20,611 bases of DNA, from the NCBI GenBank assembly GCA_030263635.1, contig SZPI01000084.1:1-20611 (forward strand), in the 5' to 3' direction. Position numbers and translations under genes: made by a program. Shown piece after piece: positions 6,800 to 14,409 of this stretch (position 1 is its first letter; each line of letters starts with the position of its first letter). The notes beneath the pieces were generated by a model. The model searched no databases, had not been told where the DNA came from, and worked only from the letters and a program-made list of their open reading frames with translations. The stretch is from Flexicrinis sp001567485 (lineage in GTDB: Bacteria; Chloroflexota; Anaerolineae; Aggregatilineales; Phototrophicaceae).

Positions 6800-8002
6800 G
6801 TGGACGTTGCAAAAAGCAGGACGTCAACATCCTTCGTTGAATTTGTCGTCATCATCTCGATGATGATGGCGCTGACCGCGCTGTCCATCGACGGGATGCT
6901 GCCGGCGCTTCCTGAGATCGGCAGTGATCTCGGCGTGGTCAACCCCAACGACCGCCAGCTCATCATCGTCGTCATGCTGTTCGGCCAAGCCATCGGGCAG
7001 CTCTTATTCGGGCCGCTGTCGGACATGATCGGGCGCAAGCCGGCCATCTTCGCTGGATACGGCCTGTTTATCGTCGGCACGGTCGCCTCCATCGTGTCGA
7101 TGAACTTCCCGATGATGCTGCTGGGACGTGTGATGCAGGGGATCGGGACAGCCGCGCCGCGTGCGATCACCTTGGCGATTGTCCGCGACCGCTTCGAACG
7201 GGAACGCATGGCGCGGGTCATGTCGTTCGCCATGGCGATCTTCATCCTCGTGCCAATGGTCGCGCCGTCGCTCGGCCAAGTGCTGCTGTCGGTCGCGGGG
7301 TGGCGCAGCATCTTCGGCTTCTTCCTCGTCTTTGCGGTCTCCACAGTGACGTGGTTCGCGCTGCGCATTCCGGAAACGCTCGCGGTCGAAAACCGCAAGC
7401 CGCTGACCCTCGGCCGCTTCCGGCAGTCGATTGTCGAGATCATCCGCATACGCCCGGCGCTCGGATACACGCTCACCGCCGGCCTGACCTATGGCATCCT
7501 GATCGCTTATCTGAACTCGTCGCAGCAGATCCTTCAAGAGCAGTACGGGCTGGGTGATACCTTCCCGCTGTACTTCGCGGCCGTCTCACTGTCGATCGGG
7601 CTGGCGGCGCTCGTCAACGCGCGGCTGGTCATGCGCTTCGGGATGACCACGCTGGTGCGCTGGGCGTTGGCATCGATCGTCGTGCTGTCGACCGTCTTTC
7701 TGACTGTCTCGGTCGCGTCCAGCGGCCAGCCGCCGCTGTGGACGCTGATGGCGTTCCTGATGCTCACGTTCTTCTGCATCGGGATTCTGTTCGGCAATCT
7801 CAACACGCTCGCGATGAGTCCGTTGGGCCACATGGCGGGGGTTGGCGCAGCGGTGATCGGTGCGGCGACGACCTTCTTCTCGATGCTGCTCGGCGCGGTG
7901 ATCGGCGGCGCTTACAACGGAACCGTCCTGCCGCTGGTGATCGGCATCGTCGTGCTGTCGGTCAGCGCGAGCCTCATGGCGCGGTGGTCGAGCGCGCGGT
8001 GA
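6800..8002 (+). CDS. MFS efflux transporter, Bcr/CflA-type
   Basis: A 400-residue inner-membrane protein with about 12 hydrophobic segments and no signal peptide, of normal size for the drug:H+ antiporter-1 group. The N-terminal helix carries LSIDGMLPALPEIG, a hallmark of Bcr/CflA proteins. The loop between helices 2 and 3 has the MFS motif GPLSDMIGRK (71-80), and LGRVMQGIGTAAPRA in the next helices matches the family. Members export drugs such as bicyclomycin or chloramphenicol, or natural metabolites such as sulfonamide-like or cysteine-pathway compounds; the substrate here is unknown. The start is GTG at 6800, supported by AAGGAG five bases upstream. It is followed by the envelope protein gene at 8101, about 100 bases away. 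Confidence 0.92.
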   Translation: MDVAKSRTSTSFVEFVVIISMMMALTALSIDGMLPALPEIGSDLGVVNPNDRQLIIVVMLFGQAIGQLLFGPLSDMIGRKPAIFAGYGLFIVGTVASIVSMNFPMMLLGRVMQGIGTAAPRAITLAIVRDRFERERMARVMSFAMAIFILVPMVAPSLGQVLLSVAGWRSIFGFFLVFAVSTVTWFALRIPETLAVENRKPLTLGRFRQSIVEIIRIRPALGYTLTAGLTYGILIAYLNSSQQILQEQYGLGDTFPLYFAAVSLSIGLAALVNARLVMRFGMTTLVRWALASIVVLSTVFLTVSVASSGQPPLWTLMAFLMLTFFCIGILFGNLNTLAMSPLGHMAGVGAAVIGAATTFFSMLLGAVIGGAYNGTVLPLVIGIVVLSVSASLMARWSSAR

Positions 8003-8100
8003 TCCAGCGGTGGTGCTGGCCCAACGCACCGATTGGAACAAACACGGGTACGATAACGTCATAGTATTTGACCGCACCGTTTACGACCGGGAGCGCAGCG

Positions 8101-8622
8101 ATGAGCCTTGAACCCAGCCAATCCAACCCGTTTGGATGTTTCATCTTGTTGGCGCTGATCTTCTTCTTCGGCGTGTTTGGATTCGTCGCCATCGAGCAGG
8201 AATCGGTCGGCGCGCCGATGCTGGATACGCCGGCGGTACCAGCGCAGGCGCGGCCCGGGGCCGTCAAGCCCATTACGCCCGTCACGCTCATGAGTCCGCT
8301 GCCAGACGGCGCGGCGCTGCTCGGCGTCGACTCGGCCGTGCTGGAAGTCCGTGGGCCGGGGCAGGTCGTCGTGCAGGTCAGCGGCACATGGCCCGATGGC
8401 TGCGATTTCCCGGTCGAGGTCAACACCATCGTGACACCCGAACTGGTCAACGTGATCGTGTATCGCGTCGTGCCGCCGGACGTGTTCTGCACGATGATGC
8501 TGCAGCCCTACAGCGGGGAGATCGACATCAGCGCGGCGTTCGCGTCAGCTGGCAGCGCCGCTAATCCCGCCCGCGTGCCGGTGATGGTGAACGGTGTGAC
8601 GGCCAATCCTCTGACAAAGTGA
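8101..8622 (+). CDS. Membrane-anchored extracytoplasmic protein of unknown function
   Basis: I do not recognise this 173-residue protein. A single N-terminal hydrophobic segment (about residues 11-32, GCFILLALIFFFGVFGF) should anchor it with the rest outside the membrane. Proline- and alanine-rich linker sequence follows, then a beta-rich domain with alternating hydrophobic residues (SAVLEVRGPGQVVVQVSGTW) and two cysteines, in DGCDF and DVFCTM, that could form a disulfide. The ATG at 8101 is preferred over an upstream TTG because GGGAG lies just before it. The gene ends 16 bases before the secreted DUF4139 protein, so the two are probably one operon and may act together in the envelope. Confidence 0.7.
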   Translation: MSLEPSQSNPFGCFILLALIFFFGVFGFVAIEQESVGAPMLDTPAVPAQARPGAVKPITPVTLMSPLPDGAALLGVDSAVLEVRGPGQVVVQVSGTWPDGCDFPVEVNTIVTPELVNVIVYRVVPPDVFCTMMLQPYSGEIDISAAFASAGSAANPARVPVMVNGVTANPLTK

Positions 8623-8638
8623 AACGGAGAGATGACTG

Positions 8639-10093
8639 ATGGTTAAGGGAGTAAGACTCATGTTTGGCGCGCTGCTGCTGGCCGGTCTAGCCTTCGGGAG
8701 CGTGAACGCGCAAGATACGCCGTCCGACCCGACCGCCGACGGCGTGAGCATCACGGTCTACAATCAGGGCACCGCGCTGGTGCGCGACCGCCGCACGTTC
8801 ACCCTGACACAGGGCGAGTCGGTGCTGAACTTCACCGATGTCGCCGCCACCATCGACGCCACATCCGTCAACATCAAGTCGCTGACCGATCCGGACGGCA
8901 CGCGCGTGCTGGAGCAGAACTACGTGTTCGATCTGGTCGATACGTCGGCGCTGCTCAAGCGCTACATCGACCAGCAGATTCAAGTCACGATGTCGGACGG
9001 CACGATGTATTCTGGCGTACTGCTCAGCGGCGCATACGGCGACATCATCCTGCGCGAGGACGGCGGGCAGGTCGTCGTACTGCATTCGGCTGAGGCGCGC
9101 GACGTGCGCTTCCCCGCGCTGCCCGACGGCCTCATCACGCGGCCGACGCTGCGCTGGTTCCTCGAAAGCGCGCAGGGCGGCGAGCAGCAGATGGAGCTGA
9201 CCTACCTCGCCGGCGGCATGACGTGGACAGCCGACTACAACCTCGTCGTCGCGCGTGACAACAGCAGCCTCGACGCGACCGGCTGGGTGACGGTCACCAA
9301 CACCAGCGGCGCAGCCTATCCCAACGCGCAGCTCAAGCTGGTCGCCGGTGATGTCAACCGGATCGTCGAGCCGATGATGTACGCCGATGGCATGATGGAA
9401 ACGCGGGCGATGGCAGCGCCGACACCGACGGTCGAGCAGCGCGAGTTCTTCGAGTATCAACTCTACGAAGTCGCGCGCCGGGTGACGCTGGGCGCTAACG
9501 AGACCAAGCAGGTCGAGTTCATCGCCAAGACCGGCGTGCCGGCGTCGACCTTCTTCGTGTATGACGGCAGCTCTCCGTTTTACGGCTACAGCAGCCCGAT
9601 TTACGATCAGGGGTACGGCATCACCGGCGTCACCACGGTCGGCACGTACCTGTCGTTCACGACGGCCGAGGATGGCGGCTTGGGCGCTGACCTGCCGGCG
9701 GGGCGGGTGCGCGTGTACCAGCTCGATACGGACGGCGCGGCGCTGTTGATCGGCGAGAACACCGTCAACCATACGCCGCAGGGCGAGGACGTCGAGCTGT
9801 ATTTGGGCAACGCGTTCGATCTGGTCGGTGAGCACAAGCAGACCAGCTACAACCAGCTCACCCGTGACGTGGTGCAAGAGACCTACGAAATCCGCCTGCG
9901 CAACCGCAAGGACAGCGAGACGGTCGAAATCCGCGTGCCGGAACGGTTGTTCCGCTGGCGCAACTGGCAAATCCTGAACAGCTCGCATCCATACGAGCAG
10001 CTCGATTCGTCGACGATTGAGTTTCGCGTCGAGGTGCCGCCGCAGGGTGAAACGGTCATCACCTACACCGTGCAGTACGCGTTCAATCAGTAA
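8639..10093 (+). CDS. Secreted DUF4139-domain protein
   Basis: A 484-residue protein with a clear signal peptide (basic MVKGVR, hydrophobic core, likely cleavage near VNAQ). The N-terminal part has the start typical of DUF4139 proteins, SITVYNQGTALVRDRRTFTL, and a region resembling an OB- or SH3-like insert (TMYSGVLLSGAYGDIILRE). The DUF4139 region occupies roughly residues 170-484, with LTYLAGGMTWTADYNLVV and a conserved beta-sandwich-like C-terminus ending VETVITYTV-like strands. The function of the domain is not established; it is common in envelope proteins. GGAGAG lies about six to ten bases before the ATG. A perfect 20-bp hairpin 16 bases after the stop should end the transcript. Confidence 0.88.
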   Translation: MVKGVRLMFGALLLAGLAFGSVNAQDTPSDPTADGVSITVYNQGTALVRDRRTFTLTQGESVLNFTDVAATIDATSVNIKSLTDPDGTRVLEQNYVFDLVDTSALLKRYIDQQIQVTMSDGTMYSGVLLSGAYGDIILREDGGQVVVLHSAEARDVRFPALPDGLITRPTLRWFLESAQGGEQQMELTYLAGGMTWTADYNLVVARDNSSLDATGWVTVTNTSGAAYPNAQLKLVAGDVNRIVEPMMYADGMMETRAMAAPTPTVEQREFFEYQLYEVARRVTLGANETKQVEFIAKTGVPASTFFVYDGSSPFYGYSSPIYDQGYGITGVTTVGTYLSFTTAEDGGLGADLPAGRVRVYQLDTDGAALLIGENTVNHTPQGEDVELYLGNAFDLVGEHKQTSYNQLTRDVVQETYEIRLRNRKDSETVEIRVPERLFRWRNWQILNSSHPYEQLDSSTIEFRVEVPPQGETVITYTVQYAFNQ

Positions 10094-10220
10094 TACGGGG
10101 CAAGAGTTGAGACACGAGCAGGGCGGTTCGCTTGAACCGCCCTGCTCGTGTCTGTGTGTATTCTGGGTAGTCAAGTGCCTTTCCGCACTCACGGCCGGAA
10201 ATGCGCGGCAGTTTGGTCAT
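10083..10220 (-). pseudogene. hicA: Truncated hicA toxin gene fragment
   Basis: The ATG at 10220 overlaps the hicB stop codon (ATGA). The first 16 codons read MTKLPRISGRECGKAL, a close match to the start of HicA (YcfA-like) mRNA interferases. After that the family pattern ends: the frame runs through a short linker into the inverted-repeat terminator and stops inside the end of the DUF4139 gene after 45 codons. The later GSH motif with the catalytic histidine, and the rest of the double-stranded-RNA-binding-like fold, are absent, so it cannot be an active toxin. The hicB-first order with an ATGA overlap is a normal arrangement for this family. Confidence 0.75.
10110..10153 (+). terminator. 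Perfect 20-bp hairpin, terminator of the DUF4139 gene
   Basis: The left arm 10110-10129 and right arm 10134-10153 are fully complementary around the loop GCTT. It lies 16 bases after the DUF4139 stop. The downstream T-tract is weak (TGTGTGTATTCT), so termination may be imperfect. The same sequence occurs inverted at 10494-10527. On the other strand it forms the end of the broken hicA frame. Confidence 0.75.
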
Positions 10221-10423
10221 ACCTGCTCAAGCACCATGATTTCAGGCTCATCCGGCACCGGCACACCATCTTCTTTAAGGGCCTCAACGTACAGCGCGAT
10301 GGCTTCCTTGATGTTAACCAGTGTCTCTTCGCGCGTTGCGCCCTGACTGTGGCATCCGGGCAGGCTTGGAACAGATGCGCACCATGCGCCGTCTTCGTCG
10401 GTATACAGCAGGATATGTCTCAT
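10217..10423 (-). CDS. hicB: HicB-family antitoxin
   Basis: A 68-residue HicB-type protein from ATG 10423. It shows the partial RNase H-like fold pattern: a strand ILLYTDEDGAWCASVPSLPG, the HSQGATREETLVNIKEAI helix entry, and an EALKEDGVPVPDE end, all characteristic of the family. HicB binds and neutralises HicA and often represses the operon. The usual C-terminal DNA-binding helix-turn-helix or ribbon-helix-helix is absent, so this is the short form. The frame stays open 22 codons upstream without family similarity, so the internal ATG is taken as the start. The cognate toxin, starting at 10220, is truncated after about 16 codons. The locus lies between two inverted copies of a terminator hairpin. 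Confidence 0.88.
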   Translation of the reverse strand: MRHILLYTDEDGAWCASVPSLPGCHSQGATREETLVNIKEAIALYVEALKEDGVPVPDEPEIMVLEQV

Positions 10424-10482
10424 GGATCCATCAGCCTCTAGCTTGGATTGCAGAATTTTAGCAAAGTCCACACGGCCTCTGG

Positions 10483-10527
10483 AAAACAAAAACAGGGCAG
10501 TTCAAGCGAACCGCCCTGCTCGTGTCT
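10483..10527 (-). terminator. Rho-independent terminator of the cupin gene, copy of the 10110-10153 hairpin
   Basis: Read on the minus strand, an 11-bp stem (10508-10518 with 10493-10503, loop GCTT) is followed by TTTTTGTTTT. The stem has one G-U pair in the minus-strand RNA but an A-C mismatch in the plus-strand RNA, so it is built to act on the minus strand. Bases 10494-10527 match the inverse complement of the first hairpin with one difference. It lies 17 to 60 bases after the cupin stop. Confidence 0.85.
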
Positions 10528-10544
10528 GGAAATTCTTCGCGCGC

Positions 10545-10889
10545 TTAACGCCGTGCGAGCTTGCCGCTTTGACTGGCTTCGTAGCAGGTCACGCCGGCTT
10601 GGCTGACCTTGATCCCATGCCGGACTCCGGCGGGGATGTCGGCACGGTCGCCGGAGCGCAGGACGTACACGCGATTTTCGTCCGGCGCGATCAACTCCAA
10701 CGTCCCGGATACCACCCACAGCACCTTATCGTAGCCGTGGCTGCGGACGTTAAACATGCGATTCGGGTTGTTCTGCCACGTGAACGGCCGCATCCCCTCG
10801 TCCGCCATGAGCCGGTTGATGCTGGTGGCGGAGGGAGGCGTGGGGTAAGTCCAGCGCCGAACAGTGATTGTACGATTTGGAAGGGGCAT
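10545..10889 (-). CDS. Single-domain cupin protein
   Basis: A small cytoplasmic protein of about 114 residues with a cupin beta-barrel pattern: NRMFNVRSHGYDKVLWVVSGTLELI (motif 1 region, with SHGYDKVLWV) and VLRSGDRADIPAGVRHGIKV (motif 2, with PAGVRHG). The histidines in SHGY and VRHG could bind a metal, but the full motif 1 pattern (two His, one Glu) is incomplete. Function cannot be assigned; cupins include dioxygenases, isomerases and binding proteins. The start is ATG 10889; a TTG three codons upstream (10898) is equally open. It follows the GNAT gene by 48 bases on the same strand and ends at a strong terminator, so it is probably the last gene of that transcript. Confidence 0.8.
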   Translation of the reverse strand: MPLPNRTITVRRWTYPTPPSATSINRLMADEGMRPFTWQNNPNRMFNVRSHGYDKVLWVVSGTLELIAPDENRVYVLRSGDRADIPAGVRHGIKVSQAGVTCYEASQSGKLARR

Positions 10890-10937
10890 AACACTCAATC
10901 AGTGCGGATACGATAACTCCGTAACAGCATACACACC

Positions 10938-11498
10938 TTAAAGGGATGGTGCAAGCCGCTTTTCCATCACGAAGGTGGGGTCGTCCACGTGGCGCTCCAT
11001 ACCATTGTGGTCAACAAAGGACCATTGTCCGGGATCCTCATCAATTACTAAATAGCCTTCACGGTGGTACAAACGCCGCGCCGCTTCGTTGCGTTTGCTG
11101 ACCTGAAGCACGGCATATCGGAACCCGCGCCGCGCCAATTCAATCTCGGCGGTGCGCAGCAGGCGCGTGCCGATCCCCAACCCTTGCAGATGTCCGATCA
11201 CGCGGAACGAGTAGATATACCCGCGCGACCTGCCATCGGCATGCTGCTTGTTCTTGCTGTCGAACTGCATGTAGATCTGCCCGACCGGAAAGCCGTTGAT
11301 GTCCGCCACCAGCATCAACTGGCGGCCTTTGGTCATGTCGACGAAGGCGCGTTCGATGTACCGCCGCGTATGACTGTGCGACCCGTACCACTCCAGCTTG
11401 CGCACGTCACTGCGGATGGCAACGCGAATGCAGTACTGAATCGCCAGTGGAAATTGAGGCGGAGTGCTGTCGGGAACGGGCCGTTCACGCAGGATCAT
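10938..11498 (-). CDS. GNAT-family N-acetyltransferase
   Basis: A 186-residue protein with the GNAT layout. Motif A appears as RVIGHLQGLGIGTRLL, where QGLGIG (105-110) forms the acetyl-CoA pyrophosphate loop. Before it are the beta strands LMLVADINGFPVGQIYMQF and YIYSFRV; after it come the helix AEIELARRGF, the strand YAVLQVSKRNEAARRLYHREGY (motif B) and a C-terminal strand. The acceptor is unknown. The first 13 bases of the gene and its start codon overlap the end of the CCA-adding enzyme gene (11485-11498) and there is no separate ribosome-binding site, so translation is probably coupled. It may modify RNA, protein or a small molecule; the link to CCA addition is position only. Confidence 0.9.
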   Translation of the reverse strand: MILRERPVPDSTPPQFPLAIQYCIRVAIRSDVRKLEWYGSHSHTRRYIERAFVDMTKGRQLMLVADINGFPVGQIYMQFDSKNKQHADGRSRGYIYSFRVIGHLQGLGIGTRLLRTAEIELARRGFRYAVLQVSKRNEAARRLYHREGYLVIDEDPGQWSFVDHNGMERHVDDPTFVMEKRLAPSL

Positions 11499-12789
11499 CG
11501 GTGGGCAATCGATCGATCAGAATCTGAAGCATCACGGCTTCGTCGGAAGGAGTCTGGATGTGACCATCCAAGCGGGCATCAAGCAAATGTTTAAGGATGT
11601 ATTTATACCGCGGGCCGGGAGCTATTCCAAGTTCCTTGAGCGTTTGGCCGGTGGTGACCGTGCGCATACGGCGCCAATCGGTAAGATACGCCTCGGCGTT
11701 CGCTCGTGCCTGACCTCCCAGCACCTGCCCGGCCGTTGCGACTGCGATATCGGGCAGGCCGTGGAACCGGTGATAGGCGATGCTGGGCGTCGTGCTGAAC
11801 GCCGCCTTGCTGTCGCGCACGAGCGCGGCTGTTGCGTTGACGGCGCCGGCCATTGACGCGCTGAACGCCAGCCGCACGGCGATCTGCTTGAGATCGGCGG
11901 GGTCGAGCCGGCACAGCCACGCGCACCACGCCGCGATCTCGAGGTCGGCGGGCGGATCGTCGTGGACGGCGAGCAGATCGTCGTCCAGCGTGTGAGTCAC
12001 GCCCAGCGCCGGGTGAATCGCCGCGAGCGCGCCGAGTTCGTCCAGCAGGGTCAGCGAGTCCGGCGCCGACGACTCGACGAGGATCAGGCGCAGCTCGGTA
12101 CGCAGGCGTTCGCCGCTGACGTTGTCGATCACCGGCAGCGCGGGGGGGATCAGCGCTTCGGTCTCCGGCGCGAACATGAAGCCAAGCCGGGCCGACAGCC
12201 GCGCCCCGCGGTAGATGCGCGTCGGGTCGTCCTGAAAGCTGGCCGGGTGCATCACACGCAAAATGCTCTCATCGAGGTCGAACAGCCCGTCGTGACGGTC
12301 GATCACGACGCCGTATTCAGGCCGTGGCGCGAGCATCAGCGCCAGCGCGTTGACGGAGTAATCGCGCCGGCGCAGGTCGTCTTCGAGCGTAGTAGCCGCC
12401 GGGATCGGCAGCGCGCCGGGCCGTTCGTACAGCTCGGTGCGCGCGGACGCGAAATCGAAGTGTTCTGGAACCAGTCCATCGTCGATGAAGAACGCGTCCG
12501 GGGCCGTCCATGTCGCCGTGCCGAAGGCTTCATGCGCCTTGACCACCCCGCCGAAGCGCGACCGCAGCGCCCCCGCCAGCTCCGCCGCCGCTGAGAGGCC
12601 CATGTCGCCGCCATCGACCAGAAAATCGTAGTCGGTCGTCGGCATCTTCAGCATCACGTCGCGCACGCCGCCGCCGACCAGCGCGAATCGCACGCCGATC
12701 GATTCAGCCACTTCGGCGATGCGATGCACGTGCTCGGTGGACTGCTCCCCCAGCACGCTCGCAAGCTGTGCGTACGTAATGCGAACCAT
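11485..12789 (-). CDS. cca: CCA-adding tRNA nucleotidyltransferase (class II)
   Basis: A 434-residue enzyme that adds or repairs the 3' CCA of tRNAs from CTP and ATP without a template. Class II motifs are visible: GGGVRDVMLK at 39-48 with the metal-binding Asp-x-Asp in TTDYDF (53 and 55), RRRDYSVNAL at 140-149, which is the RRDFTINA-type motif, and DDPTRIYRGAR at 187-197. The C-terminal half is helical, as in the neck, body and tail domains. No HD phosphohydrolase motif is seen. The ATG at 12789 (MVRITYAQL) is preferred; the upstream TTG at 12840 would add 17 residues without family similarity. It is the first gene of a likely cca-GNAT-cupin transcript. Confidence 0.92.
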   Translation of the reverse strand: MVRITYAQLASVLGEQSTEHVHRIAEVAESIGVRFALVGGGVRDVMLKMPTTDYDFLVDGGDMGLSAAAELAGALRSRFGGVVKAHEAFGTATWTAPDAFFIDDGLVPEHFDFASARTELYERPGALPIPAATTLEDDLRRRDYSVNALALMLAPRPEYGVVIDRHDGLFDLDESILRVMHPASFQDDPTRIYRGARLSARLGFMFAPETEALIPPALPVIDNVSGERLRTELRLILVESSAPDSLTLLDELGALAAIHPALGVTHTLDDDLLAVHDDPPADLEIAAWCAWLCRLDPADLKQIAVRLAFSASMAGAVNATAALVRDSKAAFSTTPSIAYHRFHGLPDIAVATAGQVLGGQARANAEAYLTDWRRMRTVTTGQTLKELGIAPGPRYKYILKHLLDARLDGHIQTPSDEAVMLQILIDRLPTDDPA

Positions 12790-12910
12790 CGTGTCCCTAT
12801 TGTCGATCCAAACCCGGACGCAATCCGCAGTATCCCTCAAGTAGGTTATCGAAAGTCAGCAAACCCAATCTTCCGCCTCAGAGGGTTCCACGAGCGGTGA
12901 AGGCTGGTAG

Positions 12911-12937
12911 TCACTCATCACTCATCACTCATCACTT
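12911..12937. repeat. 7-bp tandem repeat, site 2
   Basis: TCACTCA is repeated three times exactly (12911-12931), followed by a partial TCACTT. It lies between the CCA gene and the membrane protein gene. On the opposite strand it reads TGAGTGA with the flank AGTTGAAAGTGA, like site 1. The remaining bases 12790-12971 show no gene. Confidence 0.85.
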
Positions 12938-12971
12938 TCAACTTCTTACATCAGCGCGACTCGTCACTTCG

Positions 12972-13361
12972 TCACACCCACGGCCCGGTGATCTGGCGCT
13001 GGGCCATGCTCAGCGACACGCCGGCGTTGAAGAAGGCCAGCATGGCGAACGCCAGCGCCGCGCTGCGGTCGTCGCGCCCGCGCAGGATGCTGAACAGCCC
13101 CGGCATGATAATGGCGAGCCACGCCATATACAGAAAGTACAGCCCCAAGCGGCCATCGACCGGGCGCGCGCCGGTCGCCGTCAAGATGACGCCCAGCAGG
13201 ACGATCACGCCGGCGAGGATCGACTGCACGACCACCGCGCCCCAGTAGCCGCCGGGGATCGGCTGGCGGCGCCCCGCGACCACCGCCGCCCATACGCCCA
13301 GCGCGAATGAGAACAGAATGTGCGCGTTGAACAAGATTCCGTGGATGTCACTAAGCGGCAT
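12972..13361 (-). CDS. Small four-helix membrane protein of unknown function
   Basis: I do not recognise this 129-residue protein. Four hydrophobic segments are evident: HILFSFALGVWAAVVAG, AVVVQSILAGVIVLLGVIL, LYFLYMAWLAIIMPGLFSI and AALAFAMLAFFNAGVSL. The loops are short, and RGRDDRS lies between helices 3 and 4. No enzymatic motif is present. The start ATG at 13361 has AGAGG seven bases upstream. It is divergent from the hydrolase at 13534 and precedes the CCA gene by 182 bases, with the repeats in between. It may be a small integral membrane protein of unknown family; conservation in relatives would decide whether it is more than lineage-specific. Confidence 0.75.
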   Translation of the reverse strand: MPLSDIHGILFNAHILFSFALGVWAAVVAGRRQPIPGGYWGAVVVQSILAGVIVLLGVILTATGARPVDGRLGLYFLYMAWLAIIMPGLFSILRGRDDRSAALAFAMLAFFNAGVSLSMAQRQITGPWV

Positions 13362-13405
13362 GGAGTGGCCTCTGACAGCGCAAGTCGGGCGAGCATAACC
13401 CTCGA

Positions 13406-13411
13406 ATTATA
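13406..13411 (-). promoter_or_regulatory. Perfect -10 box upstream of the membrane protein gene
   Basis: The minus strand reads TATAAT, a perfect sigma-70 -10 match, about 45 bases before the start at 13361. No -35 hexamer is recognisable 16-18 bases upstream, so confidence is limited. Confidence 0.4.
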
Positions 13412-13533
13412 GGCCAGAAGAGCGCAGAGTACAGCATCAGCCCGTGGCGCGGCGCGGCCCTGCGGCCTACGCGCACGGCGGATCGGCATTTAGAATAACC
13501 GGAACGACACACCGCGAGAACGAACGGAAACCC

Positions 13534-14409
13534 ATGTCGACTCATCTGCCCGTCACCATCCCCGGCGATTCGCCCGAACTGCGGCGCACGCTGGAACAGA
13601 TTTACTGGGGGCTAGCTCACGATCCGGCCATGGCCGCGCAGATCGCCGCCGACCTGTTTTGCACCGTGAACCGGACGCATCCGGGCGGGCGTGAGCAAGC
13701 CGTCCTGCGCGACGCCCGGACAATCACGCTCGAAACCGTGCGCGGAAAGCCGTTCGTCACGTATCAGTGGGGCGACGACGGCCCGCTGGTCGTGATGATG
13801 CACGGCTGGGAGATGCAGGCCGGGCGCTGGTCGGCGTTCGTCCGGCCGTTGACCGATGCGGGATACCGTGTCGCGGCCATCGACGCGGTCGCGCATGGAC
13901 AGTCCCCCGGCGACCGCGCCGCAATGGTCGATTTTATGGAGTCGATCAAGGCGGCCGTCGATCACTTCGGCACGCCGCACGCGCTGATCGGTCATTCGCT
14001 CGGCGGCGCGGCGGTGTACTACGGCATGGCGACCCTCGGCATCCCCACGACGCGCGCCGTCCTGATGAGCACGTTCGACCGCGTAGAGTACATCGTCGAA
14101 GTATGGGCCGACGCGATGCGGCTGCCGCGTGACATCCTGCCGCTGATCTACACGTATTTCGAGCAGACCTACGGCGTGTGGTCGCCGGATTACGTCGCGG
14201 ACAACGCCGTGCCGCAGATCGCGCACATCCCCGCGTTGATCGTCCATGACCGCGACGATGAGGTGATCCCGTACGCGCTGGGCGAGCGCGTGGCGCGATT
14301 GTGGACGGCCTCGCGCTTGATGTCCACCGAGCGCCTGCGTCACTTCATGCCACTGCGCAGTCCGGAGGTCGTCAACGCGGTCGTGCGCTTTGTGGGTCAA
14401 GGGCAGTAA
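13534..14409 (+). CDS. Alpha/beta hydrolase
   Basis: A 291-residue protein. An N-terminal helical region (1 to ~60) precedes an alpha/beta hydrolase fold. VMMHGWEMQAGRW forms the oxyanion loop region, LIGHSLGGAAVYY the nucleophile elbow with Ser155, VHDRDDEVIPY the acid at Asp241 or Asp242, and RLRHFMPLRSPEV the base at His270. There is no signal peptide or membrane anchor, so it is likely cytoplasmic. The substrate is unknown; esterase, lipase-like or C-C hydrolase roles are all possible. The ATG at 13534 has GGAAA just upstream; the frame is open to 13444 but that segment does not look coding. The TAA stop lies within the first unit of the heptad repeat that follows. Confidence 0.88.
   Translation: MSTHLPVTIPGDSPELRRTLEQIYWGLAHDPAMAAQIAADLFCTVNRTHPGGREQAVLRDARTITLETVRGKPFVTYQWGDDGPLVVMMHGWEMQAGRWSAFVRPLTDAGYRVAAIDAVAHGQSPGDRAAMVDFMESIKAAVDHFGTPHALIGHSLGGAAVYYGMATLGIPTTRAVLMSTFDRVEYIVEVWADAMRLPRDILPLIYTYFEQTYGVWSPDYVADNAVPQIAHIPALIVHDRDDEVIPYALGERVARLWTASRLMSTERLRHFMPLRSPEVVNAVVRFVGQGQ

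Noticed and set aside
8687..10192. 501-codon open frame on the minus strand across the DUF4139 gene
   Set aside because: Its product is arginine- and histidine-rich without domain features and mirrors codon structure of the opposite gene, which has a signal peptide and family motifs.
10424..10489. 22-codon N-terminal extension of hicB
   Set aside because: HicB similarity begins at the internal ATG 10423, and the extension overlaps the T-tract side of the cupin terminator.
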